From positions 682,001-746,000 of the forward strand of contig NZ_CP026730.1 in NCBI RefSeq assembly GCF_003369795.1: 64,000 nucleotides of DNA, written 5' to 3'. Both the position numbers and the translations under genes were made by a program. The notes under the pieces were generated by a model. It saw only the letters and a program-made list of their open reading frames with translations. It did no database searches and was not told where the DNA came from. The first letter of the stretch is position 1; the number at the start of each line of letters is the position of its first letter. Source of the stretch: Streptomyces sp. CB09001. Its GTDB lineage: Bacteria; Actinomycetota; Actinomycetes; Streptomycetales; Streptomycetaceae. Below are positions 8,543 through 17,630 of the stretch, one piece after another.

Positions 8543-9764
8543 ACTCGGCCGGCGACAGCGCCTCCCGCAGCGGGAGGGCTCCGGCCGCCCGGTCCCCCAG
8601 GGCCTGGTCCAGGTCGGCCCAGAGGTCGTCGACGTCCTCCAGGCCGACCGACAGCCGCAGCAGCCGGTCGCCGACCCCGGCCCCTCGCCGGTCGTCCGCG
8701 TCCACGATGCGGTGGCTGATCGACGCCGGGTGCTGGATGAGCGTGTCGACGCTGCCGAGGCTCACGGCCGGGGTGATCAGCCGGACGCCGCCGATGACCT
8801 CGTGCGGGTCGCCGTGGACCTCGAAGGAGACCATCGCACCGCCGATGCGCGGATAGTGGACGCGGGCCACCCGCGGGTCGGCGGCCAGCCGCCCGGCCAG
8901 TTCGGCGGCGCCCGCGGAGGCGGCCCGTACCCGGACGGGCAGGGTGGACAGTCCCCGCAGCAGGAGGTAGCCGGCCAGCGGGTGCAGCACTCCGCCCGTG
9001 GCGAAGCGGACCTGCCGCAGCCGCCCGGCGAACTCCTCGTCGCAGGCGACCACGCCCGCCAGTACGTCCCCGTGCCCGCCCAGGTACTTGGTGGCGCTGT
9101 GCAGCACCAGCCGGGCCCCATGTTCGGCGGGCCGTTGGAGCACGGGCGTGGCGAAGGTGTTGTCCACGAGCAGCGGCACCGACCCGCAGGCGTGGGCGAC
9201 GGCCCGCAGGTCGACCTCGGCGAGTGTCGGGTTGGCCGGCGACTCCACGAGCACCAGTCCGGTGTCCGGGCGCAGCGCGTCCGCGACGCCCGCCGGGTCG
9301 GTCCAGGTGACCTCGGACCCGAGCAGCCCGGCGGTCAGCAGGTGGTCGCTGCAGCCGTACAGGGGCCGTACGGCGACGACGTGCCGCAGCCCCATCGAGC
9401 CGCGGACCAGCAGGACCGCGCTCAGTGCGGCCATGCCGCTGGCGAAGGCGACGGCGGCCTCGGTCCCCTCCAGCCGGGCCAGTGCCGTCTCGAAACGGGC
9501 GACGGTCGGGTTGCCGAGGCGGCCGTAGACCGGCGGTCCGTCCGGCTCGGCGCCGGTGGCGGCGAACGCGTCGATGCGGGCGGCCTCGCCGCGGCTGTCG
9601 TACGACGGGTAGGTCGTGGACAGGTCGATGGGCGGGGCGTGCAGGCCCTGGGCGGCGAGGTCGTCGCGGCCGGCGTGCACGGCTTCGGTGGCCAGTGCCC
9701 TGCCCGTGGGTGCGGTGGAGCGTACGTCGTCGGGTGGTGACGTGTGCGTGCGCGCTGAGTCCAT
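8541..9764 (-). CDS. Cys/Met-metabolism PLP-dependent enzyme (cystathionine gamma-synthase/lyase family)
   Basis: 407 residues. The PLP lysine is in SATKYLGGHGD (Lys226), with the substrate-loop motif YGRLGNPT (about 80-87) and the C-terminal SLGSVDTLIQHPAS. Family members make or break cystathionine, or release methanethiol from methionine. Relative to typical members, a segment of about 20-25 residues seems absent between RVHYP and IGGAMVSFE (about 300), so it is slightly short. The gene diverges from an Lrp/AsnC regulator with only 59 bases between starts; such pairs usually mean amino-acid-responsive control. Methionine gamma-lyase is possible, but the exact reaction cannot be read from sequence. 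Confidence 0.85.
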   Translation of the reverse strand: MDSARTHTSPPDDVRSTAPTGRALATEAVHAGRDDLAAQGLHAPPIDLSTTYPSYDSRGEAARIDAFAATGAEPDGPPVYGRLGNPTVARFETALARLEGTEAAVAFASGMAALSAVLLVRGSMGLRHVVAVRPLYGCSDHLLTAGLLGSEVTWTDPAGVADALRPDTGLVLVESPANPTLAEVDLRAVAHACGSVPLLVDNTFATPVLQRPAEHGARLVLHSATKYLGGHGDVLAGVVACDEEFAGRLRQVRFATGGVLHPLAGYLLLRGLSTLPVRVRAASAGAAELAGRLAADPRVARVHYPRIGGAMVSFEVHGDPHEVIGGVRLITPAVSLGSVDTLIQHPASISHRIVDADDRRGAGVGDRLLRLSVGLEDVDDLWADLDQALGDRAAGALPLREALSPAE

Positions 9765-9811
9765 GGCCGAAGGGTGAACACCGACCGGGCCGGCGGGGTC
9801 GTACTCCGTGC

Positions 9812-9817
9812 TACGTT
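9812..9817 (+). promoter_or_regulatory. -10 box of the Lrp gene (leaderless start)
   Basis: TACGTT ends 6 bases before ATG 9824 and there is no Shine-Dalgarno sequence, so the mRNA is expected to begin at or beside the start codon. The box also lies in the 59-base divergent region shared with the PLP gene. Confidence 0.5.
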
Positions 9818-9823
9818 CGGGCC

Positions 9824-10315
9824 ATGGCCGATTCCGTCGTACTGGATCCGGTGGATCTCCATCTGCTGCGGCTGCTGCAGAACGACGCCCGGACCACCTA
9901 CCGCGATCTCGCCGCCCAGGTCGGCGTCGCCCCGTCGACGTGTCTGGACCGGGTGGCCCGGCTGCGGCGGGCCGGGGTGATCCTCGGTCACCGGCTGGAG
10001 CTGGACCCGGCGAAGCTGGGGCGTGGTCTCCAGGCGCTGCTGCTCGTGCAGGTGCGCCCGCACCGGCGGGAGCTGGTGGGACCGTTCGTGGAGCGGATCC
10101 GGGCGCTGCCCGAATCGCGCACCGTCTTCCACCTCACCGGCCCGGACGACTACCTCGTGCATGTCGCGGTGGCGGACATGACGGACCTGCAGCGGCTGGT
10201 CCTGGACGGGTTCACGTCCCGGCGGGAGGTGGCCCGCGTCGAGACCCGGCTGATCTTCCAGCAGTGGGAGTGCGGCCCCCTGCTGCCGCCGGCCGCGCCC
10301 GAGGCCACGCCCTGA
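9824..10315 (+). CDS. Lrp/AsnC family transcriptional regulator
   Basis: 163 residues: an N-terminal helix-turn-helix (about 8-55, DLHLLRLLQNDARTTYRDLA then VGVAPSTCLDRVARLRRAGV) and a C-terminal RAM ligand-binding domain (about 65-145). Family members bind an amino acid and form octamers that bend DNA. The divergent PLP gene is the obvious target, making this a sensor of a sulfur amino acid or similar substrate (inference). ATG 9824 is supported by the -10 box 6 bases upstream; the long frame before it is antisense to the PLP gene. Confidence 0.9.
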   Translation: MADSVVLDPVDLHLLRLLQNDARTTYRDLAAQVGVAPSTCLDRVARLRRAGVILGHRLELDPAKLGRGLQALLLVQVRPHRRELVGPFVERIRALPESRTVFHLTGPDDYLVHVAVADMTDLQRLVLDGFTSRREVARVETRLIFQQWECGPLLPPAAPEATP

Positions 10316-10393
10316 GCGAAATCCGGCCGCGCGCACGGTCGGGCCCGGCCCACCGGGCTGACGCGACACCGGTATCCGTATGAGGATGTCCGC

Positions 10394-12082
10394 ATGTCAG
10401 AGACCAAGAGCCCGCTGCCCCGCGAGGTCGCCGACGCGTATGTCGACGAGCTCATCGCCCTCGACCCGGTCACCGGTACGTATCTCGGTGTCGCGGAGAG
10501 TTCCAGCCGTCTGCCCGACTTCTCACCCGCCGGGCAGGAGGCCCTCGCGGAGCTGGCCCGCACCACCCTCGCCCGGCTGGACGAGGCGGAGCGCCGGCCG
10601 GGCGGTGACAGCGACGTGGAGCGGCGCTGCGCCCGGCTGCTGCGTGAGCGCCTCACCGCCGAGATCGCGGTGCACGAGGCCGACGAGGGCCTGCGTTCGG
10701 TCGGCAACATGGGCACCGCCGCCCACTCGGTGCGCGAGGTCTTCACCCTCACTCCGACCGGGACCGACGAGGACTGGGCCCGGATCGCGGAGCGGCTGCG
10801 GGCGGTCCCGGCGGCGTTCGCGGGTTACCGCGCGTCCCTGTCGCTGGGCCTGGAGCGCGAGCTGTACGCGGCGCCGCGGCCGACCGCCACCTTCGTCGAG
10901 CAGCTCGGCGAGTGGGCGGACACGGGCGAAGGACGCGGCTGGTTCGAGGACTTCGCCGCCGACGGCCCCGAGGCGCTGCGCGCGGAGCTGGACGAGGCCG
11001 CCCGGGGTGCGACCGAGGCCGTGGTCGAGCTGCGGGACTGGATGCGCGACGTGTACGCCCCCGCGATCGAGGGCGCCCCGAACACGGTGGGCCGGGAGCG
11101 CTACGCCCGCTGGTCGCGCTACTACAACGGCACGGACCTGGACCTGGACGAGGCGTACGCGTACGGCTGGGCCGAGTACCACCGTCTGCTGGCCGAGATG
11201 AAGGCGGAGGCCGAGAAGATCCTGCCGGGCGCCGAGACTCCGTGGGTGGCGCTGGCGCACCTGGACGAGCACGGCAGGCACATCGAGGGCGTCGACGAGG
11301 TCCGCGACTGGCTGCAGGGCCTGATGGACCAGGCGATCGAGCAGCTGGACGGCACGCACTTCGAACTCGCCGAGCGGGTACGGAGGGTGGAGTCGCGCAT
11401 CGCCCCGCCCGGCAGCGCCGCCGCGCCCTACTACACGTCCCCCTCGGAGGACTTCTCCCGCCCCGGCCGCACCTGGCTGCCGACGATGGGCCAGACCCGC
11501 TTCCCGGTGTACGACCTGGTGTCGACCTGGTACCACGAGGGCGTGCCCGGTCACCACCTCCAGCTCGCCCAGTGGACGCACGTCGCGGAGGACCTCTCCC
11601 GCTACCAGGCTTCGGTGGGCATGGTCAGCGCCAACGCCGAGGGCTGGGCGCTGTACGCGGAGCGGCTGATGGACGAGCTGGGCTACCTCACGGACGCGGA
11701 GCAGCGCCTCGGTTATCTGGACGCGCAGATGATGCGGGCCGCCCGGGTCATCGTGGACATCGGCATGCACCTGGAGCTGGAGATCCCGGCGGACTCGCCG
11801 TTCCACCCGGGTGAGCGCTGGACGCCGAAGCTGGCCCAGGAGTTCTTCGGCGCGCACAGCAGCCGCCCGGCGGACTTCGTGGAGAGCGAGCTGACCCGGT
11901 ACCTGACGATCCCGGGCCAGGCGATCGGCTACAAGCTCGGTGAGCGGGCGTGGCTGCTGGGCCGGGAGAAGGCCCGCGAGCGGCACGGCGACGCCTTCGA
12001 CCTGAAGGCCTGGCACATGGCTGCCCTCTCCCAGGGCTCGCTGGGCCTGGACGACCTGGTGGACGAGCTGTCGCGGCTGTGA
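10394..12082 (+). CDS. DUF885 family metallopeptidase-like protein
   Basis: 562 residues of the DUF885 family, cytoplasmic-looking with no signal peptide. The zinc-site motif WYHEGVPGHH (His381, Glu382, His387-His388) is the family's variant of HExxH and suggests a metal-dependent peptidase, probably on short peptides; substrates are undefined for most members. A downstream conserved stretch (about 410-470, SANAEGWALYAERLMDELG) supplies the usual third ligand. The ATG at 10394 has GAGGATG just upstream. It is transcribed alone and converges on the SDR gene with 24 bases between stops. Confidence 0.88.
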   Translation: MSETKSPLPREVADAYVDELIALDPVTGTYLGVAESSSRLPDFSPAGQEALAELARTTLARLDEAERRPGGDSDVERRCARLLRERLTAEIAVHEADEGLRSVGNMGTAAHSVREVFTLTPTGTDEDWARIAERLRAVPAAFAGYRASLSLGLERELYAAPRPTATFVEQLGEWADTGEGRGWFEDFAADGPEALRAELDEAARGATEAVVELRDWMRDVYAPAIEGAPNTVGRERYARWSRYYNGTDLDLDEAYAYGWAEYHRLLAEMKAEAEKILPGAETPWVALAHLDEHGRHIEGVDEVRDWLQGLMDQAIEQLDGTHFELAERVRRVESRIAPPGSAAAPYYTSPSEDFSRPGRTWLPTMGQTRFPVYDLVSTWYHEGVPGHHLQLAQWTHVAEDLSRYQASVGMVSANAEGWALYAERLMDELGYLTDAEQRLGYLDAQMMRAARVIVDIGMHLELEIPADSPFHPGERWTPKLAQEFFGAHSSRPADFVESELTRYLTIPGQAIGYKLGERAWLLGREKARERHGDAFDLKAWHMAALSQGSLGLDDLVDELSRL

Positions 12083-12106
12083 CGTCCTCACCGCGCCGCG
12101 CTCACC

Positions 12107-12952
12107 TCACCGCCTGAAGCCGCCCTCCGAGTCGACGACCTGACCGGTGACCCACTCGGCCTCGTCCGTGGCGAGCCACGCGATGAGGCGGGCCGGGTCG
12201 TCGGGCATGCCCCACCTCCCGGCGGGGAAGAGCGCGGCGACGGCGTCGTAGTCCTCGCCGGTCAGGTAGTCGGTGTCCACGGGGCCGGGGTTGACCGCGT
12301 TCACGGTGACGGCGTGCTCGGCGAGGGTCGTCGCCAGGGAGCGCGTGACGGAGGCGAGCGCGCCCTTCTGGAGCGCGTAGGCCATCTCGCCGGGCATGCC
12401 GCCGGCGATGTCCTGGCCGGAGGTCATCATCACGACCCGTCCGCCGGGCGTGCGCGGCGGCAGCACCGCCCGGCGGCGGGCGTAGGCCTGGATCAGCAGC
12501 AGCACCGAACGGGTGTCGACCTGCCAGTGCGCGTCGAGCATGGCGGCGTCGATCGTGTCGAGCGTGCCGTCGGACCCACTGAGCGCGTGGTTGGCGACGA
12601 GGACGTCCAGCCGTCCGCCGAGCGCTTCGGCGGCGGTGGCGACGAGTTCGCCGGGGGCGCCGGGCCGGGTGAGGTCGCCGGGGCCCGCGTGCACGGCCGC
12701 GTCCGGGTCGCCGAGCGCCGCACGGACGGAGTCCACCACGTCGTCCACCCGGTCGGCGCCCCAGGGCATGGCGGCGTCGTGCGGGACGTGGTGGTGCAGG
12801 TAGACGCTCGCTCCGTACGCGGCGAGCCGCCGGGCCACGGCGTGGCCGATGCCGCCGCGCCGGCTTGCTCCGGTGACGAGGGCGGTGCGGCCGCGCAGGG
12901 GCAGCGGGTCGCGGCGCAGGTCTTCGGAGGCGGGGTGGGGAAGTCGTGGCAT
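12107..12952 (-). CDS. Short-chain dehydrogenase/reductase
   Basis: 281 residues, somewhat longer than the 250 typical of classical SDRs because of an N-terminal extension and an insertion around 50-75 (PHDAAMPWGADRVDD). The nucleotide-binding motif is TGASRRGGIG (about 27-36), the catalytic Tyr-x-x-x-Lys is YALQK, and NPGPVDTDY follows as in FabG-like enzymes. Cofactor NAD(P)H is known for the family; the substrate is unknown. The start at 12952 (ATG, MPRLPHPAS) is chosen because the frame upstream overlaps the Imm21 gene on the same strand and is Arg/Pro-rich shadow sequence. Confidence 0.82.
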   Translation of the reverse strand: MPRLPHPASEDLRRDPLPLRGRTALVTGASRRGGIGHAVARRLAAYGASVYLHHHVPHDAAMPWGADRVDDVVDSVRAALGDPDAAVHAGPGDLTRPGAPGELVATAAEALGGRLDVLVANHALSGSDGTLDTIDAAMLDAHWQVDTRSVLLLIQAYARRRAVLPPRTPGGRVVMMTSGQDIAGGMPGEMAYALQKGALASVTRSLATTLAEHAVTVNAVNPGPVDTDYLTGEDYDAVAALFPAGRWGMPDDPARLIAWLATDEAEWVTGQVVDSEGGFRR

Positions 12953-13005
12953 GGACACCCATGATGGGCGGGCCGCGGCCGCCCCGCACACCAATATCGC
13001 CGCGG

Positions 13006-13527
13006 CTACCGGTCGGCGAGCCGGCGCAGGTGTACGAGGCTCAGCCAGGTCTCGGGCCCGGGGCGCACCTCGGCCGCGCGCACCGCGTACCGGCCGGGTT
13101 CCAGGGCGACCCGCACCCGGTCGGGGGCGCGGTCGGATGCGCTGCCGGGCCAGGCGGCGTCGAACAGGAGCACGGGGCCGGACACCTGCCAGGACACCTC
13201 GGGCTGCCAATCGGCGGCGTCGAGGGCGGCGGGAACCCTCGCCAGCACCTCGTCCTCGGAGTCCGCGGCGCACCAGCGGACGAAGGTGCCGTGGTCGGGG
13301 AGGTAGGCGGTGGAGGCGGGTTCGTCGCCGAGCACGAGGGCGGTGGAGTCGCCGACCGGGAGCAGTCCGACGTGGCCGTCGACCTCGCAGGCCCGGTCGT
13401 AGTCGGAGTCCGTCTCCTCGCCGTCGGCGCCGGTCCAGAACGGCAGGACCGTCTCCGGAACCGCGATCAGCGGCCCTCCGCCCGACTCGACCCACTCCAC
13501 CGCGCCCGGCTCCGCGTATCGCACCAT
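13006..13527 (-). CDS. Imm21-family immunity-like protein
   Basis: 173 residues, acidic, without signal peptide or membrane span. The pattern VEWVESGGGPLIAVPE near the N-terminus and the Asp/Glu-rich DYDRACEVDGHVGLL segment (about 43-57) match the Imm21 group of immunity proteins predicted from polymorphic toxin loci. No toxin, Rhs or WXG gene is nearby, so here it is an orphan. It lies between an SDR and a rhodanese on the same strand, 21 bases from the latter. Recognition is from memory of the family, so function is tentative. Confidence 0.65.
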   Translation of the reverse strand: MVRYAEPGAVEWVESGGGPLIAVPETVLPFWTGADGEETDSDYDRACEVDGHVGLLPVGDSTALVLGDEPASTAYLPDHGTFVRWCAADSEDEVLARVPAALDAADWQPEVSWQVSGPVLLFDAAWPGSASDRAPDRVRVALEPGRYAVRAAEVRPGPETWLSLVHLRRLADR

Positions 13528-13548
13528 GCGGCAGAACCTACACGCAGG

Positions 13549-14040
13549 TCAGCAACCGCAGTCGACCGCGTCCACCGGAACGGTCAGGGGGTCGGCGGCG
13601 CGTCGCTCGGCACCCTGCCACGTCTCGAACCCGAAGCCCTCACGCACCCAGTACTCGAACCCGCCGAGCATCTCCTTGACCCCGTAGCCGAGTTCGGCGA
13701 GGGCGAGGGCGGCGCGCGCCGCGCCGTTGCAGGCGGGGCCCCAGCAGTACGTCACCACCGGCACCGCGGGGTCGAGGAGTTCACCGGCCCGCTCGGGAGC
13801 GAGCGGGGTGGGCAGGTGGACGGCGCCCGGCACGTGGCCCTGGTCCCAGGACTCGGTGGAACGGCAGTCGACGAGCACGAACCCCGGGTCACCGCCGGCC
13901 GCGAGTGCTCCGGCGACGTCGGAGACGTCGGTGTGGAAGGCGAGGCTCGCCCGGAAGTACGCGGCGGCCTCGGCGGGCGGTGCGGGAGCTACGCGCAGGA
14001 CGGGGTTGACGTGCCCGGTGGCGGCGGTGGTGACGCTCAT
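13549..14040 (-). CDS. Rhodanese-like sulfurtransferase domain protein
   Basis: 163 residues. The rhodanese fold spans about 45-145 with DCRSTESWDQGHVPGAVHLP and an active-site loop containing the catalytic cysteine in YCWGPACNGAA (Cys about 101). Single-domain rhodaneses carry a persulfide and move sulfur to cyanide, thioredoxin or biosynthetic partners. The C-terminus ends in Cys-Gly-Cys, which could take part in persulfide relay (inference). The gene diverges from an Lrp/AsnC regulator and probably shares its operator region. Confidence 0.88.
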   Translation of the reverse strand: MSVTTAATGHVNPVLRVAPAPPAEAAAYFRASLAFHTDVSDVAGALAAGGDPGFVLVDCRSTESWDQGHVPGAVHLPTPLAPERAGELLDPAVPVVTYCWGPACNGAARAALALAELGYGVKEMLGGFEYWVREGFGFETWQGAERRAADPLTVPVDAVDCGC

Positions 14041-14107
14041 GGCGGGGCCTCTCCTCGATGGATCTTCCAGCCAGAAATCTATGCACCGTGCCGCGCCGCC
14101 TGAAGAG

Positions 14108-14145
14108 GGTTTCCCCGGCCCGCTCCTTGTTCCACCGGGGAATCC
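14108..14145. promoter_or_regulatory. Inverted repeat between rhodanese and Lrp genes
   Basis: Arms GGTTTCCCCGG (14108-14118) and CCGGGGAATCC (14135-14145) pair with one mismatch and are 16 bases apart. The repeat lies in the 121-base divergent region, just upstream of the probable -10 box CTACTT (14149-14154) of the Lrp gene, a plausible place for Lrp binding. Confidence 0.45.
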
Positions 14146-14161
14146 GTGCTACTTCTCCCGG

Positions 14162-14608
14162 ATGGCCGAACAATCCCCGGACGCCACCGACTGGCGCATC
14201 CTCGACGCCCTCCAGCGGGACGGGCGGGCCGGCTTCGCCGAACTGGCCCGTGCCGTCTCGATGTCCGCGAGCGCGGTGACGGAGCGGGTGCGACGGCTGG
14301 AGGAGGCCGGAATCATTCGGGGGTACACGGCGGTCGTCGACCCCGAGCGGCTGGGACTGCCGATCCTGGCGTTCGTGCGGCTGCGCTACCCGGTCGCCAA
14401 CTACAAGCCGTTCCACGACCTGGTGGCGGTCACGCCGGAGATCCTGGAGGCACACCACGTGACGGGCGACGACTGCTTCGTCATCAAGGTCGCGGCCCGT
14501 TCGATGCGGCACCTGGAGGAGGTGTCCGGCCGGATCAGCGCCCTCGGGTCGGTCACCACGAGCGTCGTCTACTCCTCACCGCTCCCCCGCCGGCCGCTGG
14601 GCCGCTGA
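14162..14608 (+). CDS. Lrp/AsnC family transcriptional regulator
   Basis: 148 residues with helix-turn-helix (about 8-55, TDWRILDALQRDGRAGFAEL then AVSMSASAVTERVRRLEEAG) and RAM domain (about 65-140). It diverges from the rhodanese gene, its likely target, which hints at control by a sulfur amino acid such as cysteine (inference). The ATG at 14162 has no Shine-Dalgarno but has CTACTT 7 bases before it, so a leaderless mRNA is likely. It converges on sbcC with 22 bases between stops. Confidence 0.9.
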   Translation: MAEQSPDATDWRILDALQRDGRAGFAELARAVSMSASAVTERVRRLEEAGIIRGYTAVVDPERLGLPILAFVRLRYPVANYKPFHDLVAVTPEILEAHHVTGDDCFVIKVAARSMRHLEEVSGRISALGSVTTSVVYSSPLPRRPLGR

Positions 14609-14630
14609 GAACACCACCGGGACGGCGTGC

Positions 14631-17630
14631 TCAGCCGGCGCCCCGCTGCCGCAGTACCGACCCCGACCGCCCCTTCACGACCTCGAGTTGGGCGTGGACG
14701 CGGCGGCGCAGGTCGGCGACGTGGCTGACGATGCCGACGCTGCGGTCCCGCTCGCGCAGGGCGTCCAGGACGTCGAGGACCTCGTCGAGGGTCTGGTCGT
14801 CGAGGCTGCCGAAGCCCTCGTCGATGAAGAGGGTGTCCAGGCGGACGCCGCCCGCCTCGTCGGTGACGACGTCGGCGAGGCCGAGCGCGAGGGCGAGCGA
14901 GGCGAAGAACGTCTCGCCGCCGGACAGCGTGGCCGTGTCGCGCTCGCGGCCGGTCCAGGCGTCGACGACGTGCAGGCCGAGGCCGCTGCGGCCGCGACCG
15001 GTGCGGCCGTCGGAGTGGACGAGGGTGTAGCGGCCGGAGGACATGCGCAGCAGCCGGGCGGTGGCCGCGGCGGCGACCTGTTCGAGGCGGGCGGCCAGTA
15101 CGTACGACTCCAGGCGCATCCGGCGTTCGTTGTCCGCGGAGGTGCCCGCGGCGAGCGAGGCGAGGCGGGCGACCCGGGTGTGCTCCTCGCGCAGCGGGGC
15201 CAGCCGGCGCACGGAGGTGGCGGCGTGCGCGGACAGCCGGTCCAGTTCGGCGCAGCACCGGGCGGCGGCGTCTCGGGCCGAGGTGGCCTCGCGCAGACGC
15301 CGGCCCGCGTCGGCGGCGGCGCGCTCCGCCGCGGCGAGGTCGGCGGGCGGGCGCCGGGCCGCGTCGGCGGTGTCGGCCTCGCCGAGCACCGTACGGACGG
15401 CGGCGTCCTCGGACTGCCAGGCGTCGAGCCGTCGTTGCAGCTCGCGGTGGGCGGTGTCGTCGAGCAGGGCGGCGGCCGCGTCCGCGGGGGTGTCGAAACC
15501 GGCCCGGAAGGCGGCGTCGGCGATCCGGGCGTCGGCGTCCTTGAGCCGCTGGGCAGTGTCCTCGGCGACGCGGGCGGTCTCGGCGGCCCGGGTGAGCAGC
15601 GCCGCCTGTCGCTCCAGTTGCGCCGCCCGTGCCGTCACGCTCTCGGCACTGCCGCGTGCTCGCGTCAACTCCTCCTCCAGCACGGCCTGTTCGCGCTCCA
15701 GCCGGTCCCGGCCCGCGACCCGGGAGGCGGACCGGACGACGGCCTGCTGCTGGGCCGCGGCACGCTGCTCGCGTTCGCCTTCGGCCCGCCGCAGCTCTTC
15801 CTGCGCCGCGTGCAGGGTGGAAGCGGTCGCCCGCGCCCGCGCGTACGCCCCCTCCAGTTCCTCGGCCTCTTCGGCCAGCCGGGCGGTGGCCGCGTCACCG
15901 GCTTCCGCCGTGGCGGCGGCGAGCGCCTCCCGTACGGTGCCCAGGTGCCGTTCGGCCTTCGCGCGCCGCTCCTCGGCGGCCTGGTGGGCGGCCAGGGCGC
16001 GCTCCTCCGCGTCGCGGTCGACGTGCCCGGCGGTCTTGCGCGCGGGGGCGGGGTGTTCGGTGGCTCCGCACACCGCGCAGGGCGCGCCGTCGGTGAGGTT
16101 CGCGGCGAGTTCGGCGGCGATGCCGTGCAGCCGCTGTTCCTTGAGGTCGAGCCAGTGGTCGCGGGCCTCGACGGCGTCTTCCGCCGCGGCGAGCGCCCGC
16201 CGCCGCGCCTCTTCGGTGTCGTCGGTGAGCCGGTCGCGCTGCCGGGCGGCCTCCAGCCTGCGCCGCACCGGATCGCGCTGCAGGGCGAGCTGTCCGGCGC
16301 GGGCGGCGGCTTCCTGCGCGGAGTCGATGCGGCGCTGGTGTCCGGTGCGGGTGGTCTCCCAGCCGGCGAGCCAGGTCTCCGCCTCCTGCCGCACCTCGTC
16401 GTCGGCGCGTTCCTGGCGGTCGAGGCCGGCCCGCTCCTCGACCAGTTCGGCGAGGCGCCGTTCGGCGCGCCGGGCCGACTCGAGTCCGCCCAGTTCCTCG
16501 GCGGCCCGGCGGGCGGCGGCGGCGAGCCCGACGGCACCCGCGTGGGCGAGGGCCTGCGGCAGCAGAGCCCGCGCGCTCGCTTCCGCGGCTGCCGCCTCCC
16601 GATGCTCGCTGTCGGCGGCGTCCCGCAGCTCCAGGGCGGGAGCCACCGCCTCGGCCTTGCGGGCCCGTGCCATGCGCTCCTCGGCGGCACGGTGGGCATC
16701 CGCCCGCTCCGCCAGCCCTGCGGCCCGCTCCCGTGCCTCGGCGAACCGGCGCTGCAGCCGGCCGAGTTCGCGGGCATCGGCCAGGTGGCGTTCGGCGGCG
16801 GTCTGGGCGGACTCGGTGGCCGTGAGCCGGCAGTCGGCGACCGTCAGCAGCTCACGGGCGGTGCCGCGGGCGACGGCGGCGGCTTCGAGCACCGCCTCGG
16901 CCAGCCCCGGCTCGCCCGGCGCCAGTTCCGGCAGTGCCATGGCGTCACCGGCGGCCTGCTGCATGCGGTGCGCGTCGGCCAGCAGCGTGGCGTCGCCCTC
17001 GCGCACCCCGGCCTCGGTGGTGCGGCGTCGTTCGGCGAGGCGCTTCTCGACCTCGGCGAACCGCCGGGTGTCGAAGAGCCGGCCGAGCAGCTTGCCGCGC
17101 GCCTCCGCGTCGGCGCGCAGGAAGCGGGCGAAGTCGCCCTGCGGCAACAGCACGACCTGGCAGAACTGCTCGCGGCTCATCCCGAGCAGCTGCGTGATCT
17201 CCTCGCCGATCTCCTGGTGGGAGCGGCTGAGGTCCTTCCAGGCGCGGGTCGTGACGTCGTACTCGCGCAGCCAGGTCTGCGCCTTGTCGACGGTCGTGCC
17301 CTTGCCGCGGAGCTTCGGGCGCTCCCAGGGCGGCTGCCGGGTGATCTCCAGCCGCCGTCCCGCGACGGTCAGTTCCAGGCGCACCTCGGTGCGGGTGCCG
17401 ACGGCCGCGTGGTCGCTGCGCAGCGTCATGCCCTGGCCGCTGCCGCCCTGCCGGGCGCCCGGCACCGAGCCGTACAGGGCGTAGCAGACGGCGTCGAGGA
17501 CGGAGGTCTTGCCGGCGCCGGTGGGGCCGTGCAGGAGGAACAGCCCGGCGGCCGAGAGGTCGTCGAAGTCGACGCTCTGCGAGGCTCCGAAGGGCCCGAA
17601 GGCGGTGATGTCCAGCCGGTGCAGCCTCAC
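14631..17630 (-). CDS. sbcC: Nuclease SbcCD subunit C (SMC-like ATPase)
   Basis: 999 residues, the ATPase of the SbcCD complex that opens hairpins and processes protein-blocked or broken DNA ends. Walker A is GPTGAGKTS (35-43). Two long Ala/Glu/Arg-rich coiled-coil arms (about 180-500 and 540-860) flank a zinc-hook Cys-x-x-Cys (Cys518, Cys521, in CAVCGATEHP). The ABC signature LSGGETFFASLALALG and Walker B TLFIDEGFGSLDD are near the C-terminus. The start is GTG 17630 (VRLHRLDITAFGPFG), overlapping the sbcD stop as GTGA; the frame continues upstream only as a shadow of sbcD. The whole gene is intact. Confidence 0.95.
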   Translation of the reverse strand: MRLHRLDITAFGPFGASQSVDFDDLSAAGLFLLHGPTGAGKTSVLDAVCYALYGSVPGARQGGSGQGMTLRSDHAAVGTRTEVRLELTVAGRRLEITRQPPWERPKLRGKGTTVDKAQTWLREYDVTTRAWKDLSRSHQEIGEEITQLLGMSREQFCQVVLLPQGDFARFLRADAEARGKLLGRLFDTRRFAEVEKRLAERRRTTEAGVREGDATLLADAHRMQQAAGDAMALPELAPGEPGLAEAVLEAAAVARGTARELLTVADCRLTATESAQTAAERHLADARELGRLQRRFAEARERAAGLAERADAHRAAEERMARARKAEAVAPALELRDAADSEHREAAAAEASARALLPQALAHAGAVGLAAAARRAAEELGGLESARRAERRLAELVEERAGLDRQERADDEVRQEAETWLAGWETTRTGHQRRIDSAQEAAARAGQLALQRDPVRRRLEAARQRDRLTDDTEEARRRALAAAEDAVEARDHWLDLKEQRLHGIAAELAANLTDGAPCAVCGATEHPAPARKTAGHVDRDAEERALAAHQAAEERRAKAERHLGTVREALAAATAEAGDAATARLAEEAEELEGAYARARATASTLHAAQEELRRAEGEREQRAAAQQQAVVRSASRVAGRDRLEREQAVLEEELTRARGSAESVTARAAQLERQAALLTRAAETARVAEDTAQRLKDADARIADAAFRAGFDTPADAAAALLDDTAHRELQRRLDAWQSEDAAVRTVLGEADTADAARRPPADLAAAERAAADAGRRLREATSARDAAARCCAELDRLSAHAATSVRRLAPLREEHTRVARLASLAAGTSADNERRMRLESYVLAARLEQVAAAATARLLRMSSGRYTLVHSDGRTGRGRSGLGLHVVDAWTGRERDTATLSGGETFFASLALALGLADVVTDEAGGVRLDTLFIDEGFGSLDDQTLDEVLDVLDALRERDRSVGIVSHVADLRRRVHAQLEVVKGRSGSVLRQRGAG

